Source: Actinomyces culturomici (GTDB taxonomy: Bacteria > Actinomycetota > Actinomycetes > Actinomycetales > Actinomycetaceae). From it: 47,484 bases of DNA. The notes beneath the pieces are model-generated. The model had not been told where the DNA came from. It was given only the letters and a program-made list of their open reading frames with translations, and made no database searches. Shown here piece by piece: positions 25,980-34,707 of this stretch. A program made the translations under genes and the position numbers. Within the stretch, counting starts at the first letter, position 1; each line of letters starts with the position of its first letter. The stretch covers positions 222,191-269,674 of the forward strand of contig NZ_LS991316.1 in the NCBI RefSeq assembly GCF_900499005.1, given 5' to 3'.

Positions 25980-27141
25980 AAAGCGCACCCCGGAGCGCAC
26001 GACCCGCCGCAACGGGACGCGCTCGAAGACCCTGGCCACTCCAGCCGGCGAGGTGGACCTGGCGATCCCCAAGCTGAGGGAGGGGTCGTTCTTCCCGTCC
26101 CTGCTGTCCCCGCGCAGGAGGGTCGACAAGGCCCTGTACGCCGTTGAATTGCCACTGCCTGGATCGACGGCGTGTCCACCCGCAAGGTCGACCAGCTGGT
26201 GCGCGCCCTGGGCAACGACACGGGCATCTCCCGCTCCACGGTCTGGCGGATCTGCACCGAGATCGACGAGACCGTCGCGCAGTTCCTGACCCGACCCCTG
26301 GACCACACCTGGTTCCCCTACCTGTTCCTGGACGCCACCTACCTCGACGTCAGGGTGCGGGGCCGCGTCGTCTCCCAGGCCTTGGTGGTCGCCACCGGCG
26401 TCTCCGGTCAGGGGCGCCGCGAGATCCTCGGGATCAGCCTGGGGGACGCCGAAACCACCGACTTCTGGACAAGCTTCCTGCGCTCCCTGCGCGAGCGGGG
26501 CCTGAAGGTCGCCTCGCCGGCGGACCCCGCTGGGGTCACGCTGGTCACCAGCGACTCCCACGCCGGCCTGAAGGCCGCGGTCAAGGCGATCCTGCCGGGA
26601 GTGGCCGGGCAGCGGTGCCGTGTGCACTTCTCGCGCAACGTCACCCAGCGCCTGGGGTCGGCGCGCTCCAAGCCCGTGAACGCGCTGATCTCCACAATCT
26701 TCGCCCAGACCACGCCCGAGGCCGTCACCGCCCAGTACCAGGCGGTCACAGACTCCCTAACCGGCTCCTTCCCCGAGATCGCCCACATGCTCGCCGACGC
26801 CGAGGCTGACCTGACGGCCTTCGCGGCCCTGCCCAGAGAGCACTGGCAGAAGGTCTGGTCCAACAACCCCATCGAGCGGCTCAACCGCGAGATCAAGCGC
26901 CGCGCCGACGTCGTCCAGATCTTCCCCGACCGCCAGTGCGTCACCCGCCTCATCGGAGCCGTCCTGCTCGAGCAACACGAAGAATGGCAGTACGGCGAAC
27001 GCCGCTACTTCTCCGACATCTCCATGCGCAAACTCATCCACACCCTCACCGACCACCACGACACCACCAAACCCCAGCTCCACCTCACCGCCTGACCCAC
27101 ACCCAGCAGACGAAGTGACACCACTCAAAGGGACTTGACCC
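25980..27141 (+). mobile_element. IS256-family element, 5'-truncated remnant
   Basis: The right end is preserved: AAAGGGACTTGACC after the transposase resembles an IS256-family terminal repeat. The matching left repeat is absent and the transposase lacks its N-terminal part. The remnant stops exactly where a 22-bp repeat array begins (27142). Confidence 0.7.
25984..27095 (+). pseudogene. IS256-family transposase, truncated and frameshifted
   Basis: Similarity begins near RTPERTTRRNGTRSKTLATP (reading from 25984) and continues through GEVDLAIPKLREGSFFPSLL. The frame breaks at about 26140-26160, between DKALYAV and AWIDGVSTRKVDQ. It then runs in another frame to 27095 with the DDE-type Transposase_mut core: LFLDATYLDVRV (first Asp), VTLVTSDSHAGLKAAVKAILPG (second Asp), QRCRVHFSRN, and SNNPIERLNREIKRRADVVQIFP with the catalytic Glu. 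About 60-80 N-terminal residues are missing. One indel plus the truncation make it inactive. Confidence 0.85.
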
Positions 27142-27179
27142 ATCCCCTCGACGCGCGAACGTGATGCTCTCGGCAGAAT
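27142..27179 (+). repeat. 22-bp repeat, locus E (two units)
   Basis: ATCCCCTCG-type unit directly after the IS256 end, then AACGTGATGCTCTCGGC at 27158. The 72-bp array starts immediately after. Confidence 0.85.
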
Positions 27180-27428
27180 CGGGCACACGCCACCGACAAC
27201 GCGCCCGAAACCGACCCCAACCTCAGCCGTATCGGGCACATACACCGGAATCGGGCACACGCCACCGACAACGCGCCCGAAACCGACCCCAACCTCAGCC
27301 GTATCGGGCACATACACCGGAATCAGGCACACGCCGCCGACAACGCGCCCGAAACCGACCCCAACCTCAGCCGTATCGGGCACATACACCGGAATCAGGC
27401 ACACGCCGCCGACAGCGCGCCCGAAACC
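27177..27428 (+). repeat. 72-bp minisatellite, 3.5 copies
   Basis: Copies begin at 27177, 27249, 27321 and 27393 (AATCGGGCACACGCC or AATCAGGCACACGCC), an exact 72-base period. The last copy is cut at about 27428. Copies are almost identical, with small changes such as GCCACC to GCCGCC shared by later copies. ATCGGGCACA occurs twice per unit. The period keeps frames open on both strands, but no start, Shine-Dalgarno or known product supports coding. Confidence 0.92.
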
Positions 27429-27492
27429 GCCGATCCCCTCGACGGAGCAACGTGATGCTTTCGGCGGAGAAAGGTGATGCTCTCGGTGGTTA
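27427..27492 (+). repeat. 22-bp repeat, locus F (three units)
   Basis: Units at 27427 (GATCCCCTCG type), 27449 (AACGTGATGCTTTCGGCG) and 27471 (AAGGTGATGCTCTCGGTG). The array runs into the stop codon of the minus-strand gene fragment at 27490. Confidence 0.88.
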
Positions 27493-27618
27493 GAGGAGGG
27501 GGGCGAGGTCGTCGCGGTGGACGACGGGGCGCGGGTGCTCCCACCCGGCGAGGCGCAGGTCGGCGGCCGAGGACCCGGCCATCTGCGCGATCGCGTCGGA
27601 GTCGTAGGAGACGATGCG
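27490..27618 (-). pseudogene. 3' fragment of an unidentified gene
   Basis: The minus strand reads IVSYDSDAIAQMAGSS, then DLRLAGWEHPRPVVHRDD and APLL before the stop at 27490. This looks like the conserved end of a real protein. Upstream of about 27618 the frame becomes low-complexity and lies antisense to an LPXTG-type tail, so the 5' part is missing. The parent family was not recognised. Confidence 0.5.
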
Positions 27619-27765
27619 CCCTCCGCGTCCACGACCGGAACCCCGTCGGGAGCGACGAAGGCGAGCGGTCTCGCGCGAACCGGTTTCGATGGCGGATCCG
27701 TCCTCCTGTTCGCGGGCCTCCTCCTCGGCGCGAGCGCCGTCGCGCTCGCGGCGAAGCAGCGCTGA
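27613..27765 (+). pseudogene. orphan LPXTG-type cell-wall sorting signal
   Basis: The plus strand encodes SASTTGTPSGATKASG, then LARTG (27670-27684), a hydrophobic segment GSVLLFAGLLLGASAVALAA and the tail KQR before the stop. This is a complete sortase sorting signal with a spacer, but no exported protein precedes it. It is the 3' end of a lost surface-protein gene. Confidence 0.6.
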
Positions 27766-28165
27766 CGCGCGAGTCGTATGGATCGGCGCCCGGGAGCGGC
27801 CCGCAGCCGCCCCGGGCGCCGCGCGCTCGGACACGCCGAGCGCCTCAGAATCGCCGGTCGAGCGCGCGTCCGCCGTTGCGTGAAGGCGCGGCCGGGGGCA
27901 GCGTCCTTCGTGCTGGGACGAAAGTCGCACCGCGCACGGCGCGGTGCGCGCTCACGTTGCCGGGGTGAGCGCTCCCTGTTGGGCGGCTCACATTGCGAAA
28001 AGATAAAGGCCCTAGTCGACCCCGCATACCCTTGCTACAGTTGCCAACTCCCGACATTGCAGGATGTCAATGTTCGACGACGAGCGCCGGACGAGCGGGC
28101 GATGCCGCCCACTCATCCGATCCTCGGCCCCGGCCTCGTCGTCCTCGATATCGAAGGAAGTATGC

Positions 28166-28783
28166 ATGCCCTGGTGGGAGATCATCGGTTGGACCGGATC
28201 GGCGCTCGTCGTCATCTCGCTCGTCGTCCCCTCGATCCGCAAATTCCGAACGCTCAACCTCCTCGGCTCGCTCATCGCGACGATCTACAACGTCGTCTTC
28301 GGGATCTGGCCCTATGCGGCGATGAACGCGGTCATCACGATCATCGACGCCTACTGGCTTATCCGCCTGCGCGGCGGGGGAGCGCGGGAGTACAGGGTCG
28401 TTCCCGTCGATGCGGCCTCCGGGCCGGTCGCCGACTTCGTCGCCCGCCACGGCGACGGCATTCGCGGTGCCTTCCCGGCCTTCCGCGCCTCCGATCTCGA
28501 GGATTCGAACGCGACGGCATTCCTCACGATGAGCGGGGACGAGGTCGCGGGCCTCTTCGCCCAGGTCGCCGACGGCGCCGACGGATGGATCCTCGTCGAC
28601 TTCGTCACAGAGCGTCATCGCGACCTCAAGCCCGGTTCCGTCCTCTACGCCGACGAGAAGGTGCGCGCCTGTGCCCCCTCGCGACTCGTCGTCGAGGTCG
28701 GAGCCGTTTCCGATCCGGACTACTTCCGCCGGATGGGATTCCGCGACGAGGCGGGGCGGCTCGCCCTCTCGTTGCATGATTGA
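28166..28783 (+). CDS. YgjV-like inner membrane protein with C-terminal soluble domain
   Basis: 205 residues. Three membrane helices lie within the first 75 residues (MPWWEIIGWTGSALVVISLVVPSIRKFRTLN.., SLIATIYNVVFGIWPYAAMNAV, ITIIDAYWLIRL), a pattern like the YgjV/YtfJ-type small membrane proteins. The soluble part, about 85-205, includes FLTMSGDEVAGLFAQV and PDYFRRMGFR and is not recognised. GAAGGAAG precedes the start. The function is unknown. It ends 11 bases before the -35 of the bmpA promoter. Confidence 0.65.
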   Translation: MPWWEIIGWTGSALVVISLVVPSIRKFRTLNLLGSLIATIYNVVFGIWPYAAMNAVITIIDAYWLIRLRGGGAREYRVVPVDAASGPVADFVARHGDGIRGAFPAFRASDLEDSNATAFLTMSGDEVAGLFAQVADGADGWILVDFVTERHRDLKPGSVLYADEKVRACAPSRLVVEVGAVSDPDYFRRMGFRDEAGRLALSLHD

Positions 28784-28793
28784 CCCGGGGGAC

Positions 28794-28822
28794 TTGACAG
28801 TTCCCGTCCAACAACACAGAAT
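28794..28822 (+). promoter_or_regulatory. promoter of the nucleoside uptake operon
   Basis: TTGACA (28794-28799), a 17-nt spacer and CAGAAT (28817-28822) give a strong sigma-70-type promoter. A leader of about 125 bases precedes the start at 28956. Confidence 0.7.
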
Positions 28823-28955
28823 TTGCTCACACGTCAATTCGGAGTTTTACAAACGTTCCGGCCAGTGCGAGCGGCTCCGAAGACGAAACGGTGCCGACGA
28901 CGGCTGCGCCGACAGCGCTGTTCAACGACGAACGACCGAATCTGGAGGAAACCCC

Positions 28956-30053
28956 ATGAAGACCCTCTCCAAGTGCTTCGCGATCGCGGGTGTCGCCGCG
29001 CTCGCGCTCACCGGATGCGCGAGCGGCTCGAGCAGCTCGTCGTCCTCGTCCGAGTCCGGCTCGTCCGCCGCCTCCGACTTCAAGGCCTGCGCCGTCTCCG
29101 ACGCCGGCGGCTGGGACGACAGGTCCTTCAACGAGTCCGCGTACAACGGCCTCGAGGCCGCCAAGGAGAAGCTCGGCATCGCGATCAACACCGCCGAGTC
29201 CTCCTCCGACGCCGACTTCACCCCGAACGTCGAGGCCATGGTCGACGACGGCTGCAACCTCATCATCGGCGTCGGCTTCAACCTCGAGAAGGCGCTCCAC
29301 GACTCCGCGACGAACAACACCGATCTCCACTACGCGCTCGTCGACTCCTCCTTCACGGACGCCGACTTCAACACGGTGACGATCGACAACGCCCGCCCGC
29401 TCCTCTTCAATACCGCCGAAGCCGCCTACCTCGCCGGCTACGTCGCCGCGGGCATGACGAAGACCGGAAAGGTCGCCACCTTCGGCGGCAAGCCGATCCC
29501 GTCCGTCACCGTCTTCATGGACGGCTTCGCCGACGGCGTCGCCGCCTACAACAAGGCGAAGGGCACCAACGTCGAGCTCCTCGGCTGGGACAAGGCCTCG
29601 CAGAACGGCTCCTTCACCCAGTCCTTCGACGACCAGTCGCTCGGCAAGCAGCAGGCCCAGCAGTTCATCGACCAGGGCGCCGACATCATCATGCCGGTCG
29701 CCGGCCCGGTCGGCCTCGGCGCCGCCGCCGCCGCGAAGGAGAACGGCTCGACCCTCATCATCGGCGTCGACTCCGACTGGTACGAGGCGAACCCCGACTA
29801 CTCCTCCATCGTCCTCACCTCGGTGATGAAGCAGATCGGCGCCTCCGTCGAGCAGGCGATCTCCGACTCCGTCGACGGCAAGTTCACCGCCGATCCCTAC
29901 GTCGGCACCCTCGAGAACGGCGGCGTCTCCATCGCCCCGTTCCACGACTTCGACTCCCAGGTTCCCCAGGAGCTCAAGGACGAGGTCACCAAGCTGACCG
30001 ACCAGATCAAGAGCGGCGAGCTCAAGGTCGAGTCGCAGAACTCCCCGAAGTGA
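28956..30053 (+). CDS. BmpA/PnrA-type nucleoside-binding lipoprotein
   Basis: 365 residues. Lipoprotein signal with a lipobox LTGC (Cys21) and a Ser-rich linker. The periplasmic-binding-protein fold then shows SDAGGWDDRSFNESAYNGLEAA, LIIGVGFNLEKAL, YLAGYVAAGMTKTGKVATFGG and the PVAGPVGLGAAAAAKENG hinge. The BMP family binds purine and pyrimidine nucleosides for the ABC importer encoded downstream. GGAGG precedes the ATG. A 16-bp hairpin separates it from the ATPase gene, which could raise its expression relative to the transporter. Confidence 0.92.
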   Translation: MKTLSKCFAIAGVAALALTGCASGSSSSSSSSESGSSAASDFKACAVSDAGGWDDRSFNESAYNGLEAAKEKLGIAINTAESSSDADFTPNVEAMVDDGCNLIIGVGFNLEKALHDSATNNTDLHYALVDSSFTDADFNTVTIDNARPLLFNTAEAAYLAGYVAAGMTKTGKVATFGGKPIPSVTVFMDGFADGVAAYNKAKGTNVELLGWDKASQNGSFTQSFDDQSLGKQQAQQFIDQGADIIMPVAGPVGLGAAAAAKENGSTLIIGVDSDWYEANPDYSSIVLTSVMKQIGASVEQAISDSVDGKFTADPYVGTLENGGVSIAPFHDFDSQVPQELKDEVTKLTDQIKSGELKVESQNSPK

Positions 30054-30060
30054 TGACGGA

Positions 30061-30099
30061 CCGAGGGCGCGGCGGAGCGTTCATCCGCCGCGCCCTCGG
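30061..30099 (+). terminator. attenuator-like hairpin between bmpA-type gene and ATPase
   Basis: Perfect 16-bp stem (30061-30076 with 30084-30099) around GCGTTCA, inside the operon and without a U-tract. Probably partial termination or mRNA 3'-end protection. Confidence 0.65.
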
Positions 30100-30153
30100 C
30101 GTCTCCAAAGCCCGATAACCGAGACTCGAAGAAGAGCAGAAGGACGGCTTCCG

Positions 30154-31701
30154 GTGAAACTGGAACTCAGAGGGATCACGAAGCGATTCGGCCCCCTCGT
30201 CGCGAACGACCACATCGACCTCACCATCGAGGAGGGACGCATCCACGCCCTCCTCGGCGAGAACGGCGCCGGTAAGTCGACGCTGATGAACGTCCTCTAC
30301 GGGCTGCACCAGCCCGACGAGGGCGAGATCCTCATCGATGGGAAGCCCGTCGTCTTCAAGGGGCCCGGCGACGCGGTCGCCGCCGGCATCGGCATGGTGC
30401 ACCAGCACTTCATGCTCATCCCCGTCTTCACCGTCGCCGAGTCCATCGCGCTCGGCTACGAGCCCGTCGGCCGCGCCGGCCTCATCGACGTCGCCAAGGC
30501 GCGCGAGCTCGTTCGCGAGGTCTCGGCCCGCTTCGGCTTCGACCTCGACCCCGACGCGAAGATCGAGGACCTCCCCGTCGGCGCCCAGCAGCGCGTCGAG
30601 ATCGTCAAGGCCCTCTCCCGCGAGGCGAAGGTCCTCATCCTCGACGAGCCGACCGCGGTCCTCACGCCGCAGGAGACCGACGAGCTCATGGCGATCATGC
30701 GCCAGCTCGCCGACTCGGGCACCTCGATCGTCTTCATCACCCACAAGCTCCGCGAGGTCCGCGCCGTCTCCGACGACATCACGGTCATCCGCCGCGGCGC
30801 CGTCGTCGGCACCGCCCAGCCCTCCGACACCGAGGGCGAGCTCGCCAACAAGATGGTCGGCCGCGCCGTTATGATGAAGGTCGAGAAGGAAGCCGCGAGG
30901 CCCGCGGGCGGCGGTCTCTCCTTCGACCACGTGTCGCTGCTCGCGCCCTCGGGCGCCCCGATCCTCGACCACATCACCCTCGACGTTGAGCGCGGTGAGA
31001 TCGTCGCGATCGCCGGCGTTCAGGGCAACGGCCAGACGGAGCTCGCCGAGTCGATCCTCGGCCTCACCACACCCGATTCCGGAACGATCTCGCTCGAGGG
31101 CACGGACATCACCCACGCGAATCCGCGCAAGTCCCTCGAGGCCGGCATCGGCTTCGTCCCCGAGGACCGCTCGAAGGACGGCATCATCGCCTCCTTCTCC
31201 ATCGCGGAGAACCTCGTCCTCGATCAGTACGACCGCGCCCCGTTCTCGTCCGGCCCGATGCTCCGGCTCGGCACGATCGCGAAGAACGCGCACGCGAAGA
31301 AGGACGAGTACGACATCCGCCTCACCTACATCGAGGACCCGATCTCCTCCCTCTCGGGCGGCAACCAGCAGAAGGTCGTCGTCGCCCGCGAGATGTCGAA
31401 GGACCTCAACCTCCTCGTCGTCAACCAGCCGACCCGCGGCGTCGACGTCGGCTCGATCGAGTTCATCCACAAGCAGATCGTCGCGGTGCGCGACAAGGGG
31501 ACCCCGGTCCTCCTCATCTCGTCCGAACTCGACGAGGTCGTCGCCCTCGCCGACCGGATCGCGGTCATGTACCGCGGCCGCATCATGGGCGTCGTCCCGG
31601 CCGACACCCCCCGTGAGGTCCTCGGCCTCATGATGGCGGGCGTCCCGCTCGACGAGGCCATGGCCCCCCAGTCCGCTTCCGAGTCCGAGGAGGAACGATG
31701 A
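30154..31701 (+). CDS. nucleoside ABC transporter ATP-binding protein (two ABC domains)
   Basis: 515 residues from GTG. The first cassette has Walker A GENGAGKSTLMNVL, a degenerate signature LPVGAQQRVEIVKAL and Walker B VLILDEPTAVLTP. The second has a degenerate Walker A VQGNGQTELAES, a canonical signature LSGGNQQKVVVAREM and LLVVNQPTRGVDVGS. This asymmetry is normal in the RbsA/YufO-type sugar and nucleoside importers. Its stop overlaps the permease ATG (ATGA at 31698). Confidence 0.93.
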   Translation: MKLELRGITKRFGPLVANDHIDLTIEEGRIHALLGENGAGKSTLMNVLYGLHQPDEGEILIDGKPVVFKGPGDAVAAGIGMVHQHFMLIPVFTVAESIALGYEPVGRAGLIDVAKARELVREVSARFGFDLDPDAKIEDLPVGAQQRVEIVKALSREAKVLILDEPTAVLTPQETDELMAIMRQLADSGTSIVFITHKLREVRAVSDDITVIRRGAVVGTAQPSDTEGELANKMVGRAVMMKVEKEAARPAGGGLSFDHVSLLAPSGAPILDHITLDVERGEIVAIAGVQGNGQTELAESILGLTTPDSGTISLEGTDITHANPRKSLEAGIGFVPEDRSKDGIIASFSIAENLVLDQYDRAPFSSGPMLRLGTIAKNAHAKKDEYDIRLTYIEDPISSLSGGNQQKVVVAREMSKDLNLLVVNQPTRGVDVGSIEFIHKQIVAVRDKGTPVLLISSELDEVVALADRIAVMYRGRIMGVVPADTPREVLGLMMAGVPLDEAMAPQSASESEEER

Positions 31702-32930
31702 CGCAGAAGCAGCCGTCCAAGGCGGGGATCCTCCTCCGCCGTGCCCTCGGATCGAAGTGGTTCGTCTCGGTCCTCGCCGTCGTCATCGCCTTCGCGATCG
31801 GCGCGATCCTCATCGTCATGGCGGGCGCTTCGGTCACCGAGGCCTACTACGCGATGTTCCGCGGCGCGATCTTCGATCCGCAGGCCGCGAGCTTCGAGAG
31901 GCAGATCAAGCCGCTCACCAACTCCTTCTTCTACGCCATCCCGCTGATCATCGGCGGCCTCGGCCTCGCCTTCGGATTCCGCGCCGGCCTGTTCAACATC
32001 GGCGGACAGGGCCAGGTGATCTTCGGAGCCCTCGCCGCCGTGTGGGTCGGCTTCAAGATGGACTTCCCGCCCGTCCTCCACTCGCTCATCGCCGTCGCCG
32101 CGGCCATGGCCGCGGGCGCCCTCTACGCGGGCATCGCCGGCGCCCTGAAGGCGCGCACGGGCGCGAACGAGGTCATTCTCACGATCATGCTCAACTCGAT
32201 CGCGGCTCTCGCCCTCGGGTTCACGCTCTCGCAGAAGGCCTGGCAGGTCCCCGGCTCCAACCAGCCGCAGACGCCGCAGGTGGCCGACTCGGCCGCCTTC
32301 ATCAAGCTGCTGCCCGCGCCGTTCAAGCTCCACGCCGGACTCTTCGTCGCGATCCTCGCGGTCGTCGTCTTCTGGTGGCTTCTCGACCGCTCGACGCTCG
32401 GCTTCGAAATCAAGGCCGTCGGCGCCAACCCCGACGCTGCGCGCACCGCCGGCATCTCGGTCGGCAAGATCACGACCGTCACGATGATGATCTCGGGCGC
32501 GTTCCTCGGCCTCGCCGGCGCGAACGAGGCGCTCGGCACGATCGGCTACGTCTCCCACGGCATCGCCGGCTCGATCGGCTTCGACGCCATCACCGTCGCC
32601 CTCCTCGGACGCAACAAGCCGCTCGGCACCTTCTTCGCCGGGCTCCTCTTCGGCGCCTTCAAGGCCGGCGGCTACGTCATGCAGCCGAAGGGCGTGCCGA
32701 TCGACATGATCCTCATCCTCCAGTCGGTCATCGTCCTCCTCATCGCGGCGCCCGCGCTCGTCCGCTGGCTCTTCCGCCTCCCCAAGGAATCGACGAAGTC
32801 CCTGCGCGAGGAGCTCGCCGGACTCGGCGAGCCGGCGCTCGCGACCGCGACCGCCGCCCCCGCCACCGAGTCGAACGGCGCCGCCGCCGTCGACGAGGCC
32901 GCCACGATCAAGGAAGGAGAAGCCCGATGA
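31698..32930 (+). CDS. nucleoside ABC transporter permease 1 (YufP/NupP-like)
   Basis: 410 residues, about eight to ten membrane helices. FRAGLFNIGGQGQVIFGALAA and GANEVILTIMLNSIAA are the typical branched-chain-type (BPD_transp_2) permease motifs. GANPDAARTAGISVGKI is the ATPase-coupling loop. An Ala-rich hydrophilic tail of about 45 residues follows the last helix. The stop overlaps the second permease start (ATGA at 32927). Confidence 0.92.
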   Translation: MTQKQPSKAGILLRRALGSKWFVSVLAVVIAFAIGAILIVMAGASVTEAYYAMFRGAIFDPQAASFERQIKPLTNSFFYAIPLIIGGLGLAFGFRAGLFNIGGQGQVIFGALAAVWVGFKMDFPPVLHSLIAVAAAMAAGALYAGIAGALKARTGANEVILTIMLNSIAALALGFTLSQKAWQVPGSNQPQTPQVADSAAFIKLLPAPFKLHAGLFVAILAVVVFWWLLDRSTLGFEIKAVGANPDAARTAGISVGKITTVTMMISGAFLGLAGANEALGTIGYVSHGIAGSIGFDAITVALLGRNKPLGTFFAGLLFGAFKAGGYVMQPKGVPIDMILILQSVIVLLIAAPALVRWLFRLPKESTKSLREELAGLGEPALATATAAPATESNGAAAVDEAATIKEGEAR

Positions 32931-34204
32931 GCGCCCCGCAGCAGCAGATGGACGACGTCGTCGTCAAGCGCTCCTGGAAGATGCCGGTCGTCTACACGCT
33001 GGCGACCCTCCTCCTCGCCTGCTTCGCGTCCACCGCCAAGGGCGACGTGAAGATCCGCCTCACCGACAAGTCGCAGGCCTACAAGATCCCCGACGTCGTC
33101 GTCGGTGGCGCGGGCATCCTCTGGGTGCTTCTCGTCCTCGTCGCGATCGTCGCCGCGTGGGCGCTCTACACGACCGCGACGCGCCGCACCTCGCCGCGCT
33201 GGGTCGGGATCGTCGCGATGATCGTCGCCGGCCTCGGCACGATCCTCGGCTTCCTCATCTTCGCGGGCACCGGCTCGTCCGGCGTCCTCACGCTCACCTC
33301 GGTCCTCGTCGGCACGGTCGCGATCTCGACCCCGCTGATCTTCGGCTCCCTCTCGGGCGTCGTGTCCGAGCGCGTCGGCGTCGTCAACATCGCGATCGAG
33401 GGCGACCTCCTCGTCGGCGCCTTCGCCGGCGTCATGGCGGCCTCCTTCTTCCACACGCCCTTCGCCGGGCTCGTTGCGGCGCCGCTCGCCGGCGCGCTCC
33501 TCGGATGCCTGCTCGCCCTCTTCTCCGTGAAGTACGGGGTCGATCAGATCATCGTCGGCGTCGTCCTCAACGTCCTCGCGCTCGGCCTCACGACGTTCTT
33601 CTACGGAACGCTGATGAAGGTCTCGCCCGAGACGCTCAATACGAACCGGTTCTCGCTCCAGGCGGTGAAGATCCCCGGCCTCGCCGAGATCCCGGTCATC
33701 GGCCCGATGCTCTTCAACCAGTCCATCCTCGTGTACCTCATGTACGCGGCGGTCGCGTTCCTCACCGTGTTCCTCTTCCGCTCGCGCTGGGGCCTGCGCC
33801 TGCGCGCTTGCGGCGAGCACCCGAAGGCCGCGGACACGGTCGGCATCAACGTCAACCGGACCCGCACGCGCAACACGATCCTCGCCTCGAGCTTCGCCGG
33901 CCTCGGCGGCGCGTTCTTCACGATCGGATCGGGCCTCGCCTTCACGGATAACATCTCCGCGGGCAACGGCTACATCGCCCTCGCGGCGATGATCCTCGGC
34001 AAGTGGCACCCGCTCGGCGCCACCGCCGCCGCCGTGATGTTCGGCTTCGCGCAGGCGGTCGCCCGCATGCTCCCGAACGTCGCGCCCGGGATCCCCTCCG
34101 ACCTCGTGTCGATGATCCCCTACATCGTGACGATCATCGCGGTTGCCGGCTTCGTCGGGAAGTCCCGTCCGCCGGCCGCCGAGAACATCCCCTACGTGAA
34201 GTGA
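32927..34204 (+). CDS. nucleoside ABC transporter permease 2 (YufQ/NupQ-like)
   Basis: 425 residues, longer than the usual 300-320. An N-terminal extension of about 130 residues carries three extra hydrophobic segments before the core. The core has SERVGVVNIAIEGDLLVGAFAG, YGVDQIIVGVVLNVLALGL and the coupling loop CGEHPKAADTVGINVNRTR, then NGYIALAAMILGKWHP. It forms the membrane channel with permease 1. Only seven bases separate it from cdd, joining uptake and catabolism in one transcript. Confidence 0.92.
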   Translation: MSAPQQQMDDVVVKRSWKMPVVYTLATLLLACFASTAKGDVKIRLTDKSQAYKIPDVVVGGAGILWVLLVLVAIVAAWALYTTATRRTSPRWVGIVAMIVAGLGTILGFLIFAGTGSSGVLTLTSVLVGTVAISTPLIFGSLSGVVSERVGVVNIAIEGDLLVGAFAGVMAASFFHTPFAGLVAAPLAGALLGCLLALFSVKYGVDQIIVGVVLNVLALGLTTFFYGTLMKVSPETLNTNRFSLQAVKIPGLAEIPVIGPMLFNQSILVYLMYAAVAFLTVFLFRSRWGLRLRACGEHPKAADTVGINVNRTRTRNTILASSFAGLGGAFFTIGSGLAFTDNISAGNGYIALAAMILGKWHPLGATAAAVMFGFAQAVARMLPNVAPGIPSDLVSMIPYIVTIIAVAGFVGKSRPPAAENIPYVK

Positions 34205-34211
34205 GGCGGAT

Positions 34212-34643
34212 GTGAACGACACGATCGACGCCGCGACCTGGGAGCGCCTGACCTCCCTCGCGGTCGAGGCGATGAAGCGGGCGTACTGCCCGTACAGCGG
34301 CTACCCGGTGGGCGCGGCCGGTCTGACGACCGACGGCCGGTGGGTGTCGGGCTCGAACGTCGAGAACGCCTCCTACGGGTGCGGCTTGTGCGCCGAGTGC
34401 TCGATGGTCTCCGAGCTCGTCGCGACCGGCGGCGGACGCCTCGCCGCGGTGGCTTGCGTCAACGGCAACGGCGAATCGATCGTCCCCTGCGGACGATGCC
34501 GTCAGCTGATCTTCGAGCACGGCGGGAACGACTGCGTCGTCCTCATGCCGACCGGACCCATGCCGATGAGCGAGGTACTGCCGGGGGCGTTCGGCCCGGC
34601 CGACCTCGACGAGGTCGCGAGCGCGGCCTCTCGGCACGACTGA
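34212..34643 (+). CDS. cdd: cytidine deaminase
   Basis: 143 residues from GTG with GAGGCGG upstream. Zinc enzyme converting (deoxy)cytidine to (deoxy)uridine. The catalytic and zinc residues are in LCAECSMVSEL (Cys60, Glu62) and VPCGRCRQLIFEHG (Cys93, Cys96). YCPYSGYPVGAAGLT and GSNVENASYG are also conserved. Length matches the tetrameric form. It feeds uridine to the phosphorylases downstream. Confidence 0.95.
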   Translation: MNDTIDAATWERLTSLAVEAMKRAYCPYSGYPVGAAGLTTDGRWVSGSNVENASYGCGLCAECSMVSELVATGGGRLAAVACVNGNGESIVPCGRCRQLIFEHGGNDCVVLMPTGPMPMSEVLPGAFGPADLDEVASAASRHD

Positions 34644-34707
34644 TACGAACGATGGCGCGGCGCGGGCCGGGGAACCGGTCCGCGCCGCCGTACGAAGGAG
34701 TAGTGGA

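Larger units (their letters stand above)
27096..28165. other. gene-poor region with repeats and relic gene ends
   Basis: 1070 bases without an intact gene. In order: the IS256 right end, 22-bp repeat locus E, a 72-bp minisatellite, 22-bp repeat locus F, two gene 3' fragments joined head to head, and about 400 bases (27766-28165) in which no gene is seen. The only feature there is the leader of the YgjV-like gene. Confidence 0.75.

Noticed and set aside
27161-27493. Repetitive protein encoded by the 72-bp array on either strand
   Set aside because: The frame is open only because the period is a multiple of three. There is no Shine-Dalgarno or signal peptide, and the frame starts inside the 22-bp repeat.
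27517-27612. Intact small LPXTG protein starting at 27517
   Set aside because: It has no signal peptide, and its first part is antisense to the conserved minus-strand fragment. Only the C-terminal sorting signal is credible.
27900-28080. Small gene upstream of the YgjV-like gene
   Set aside because: Open frames here lack start signals and recognisable composition; AT-richer patches look like promoter or leader DNA.
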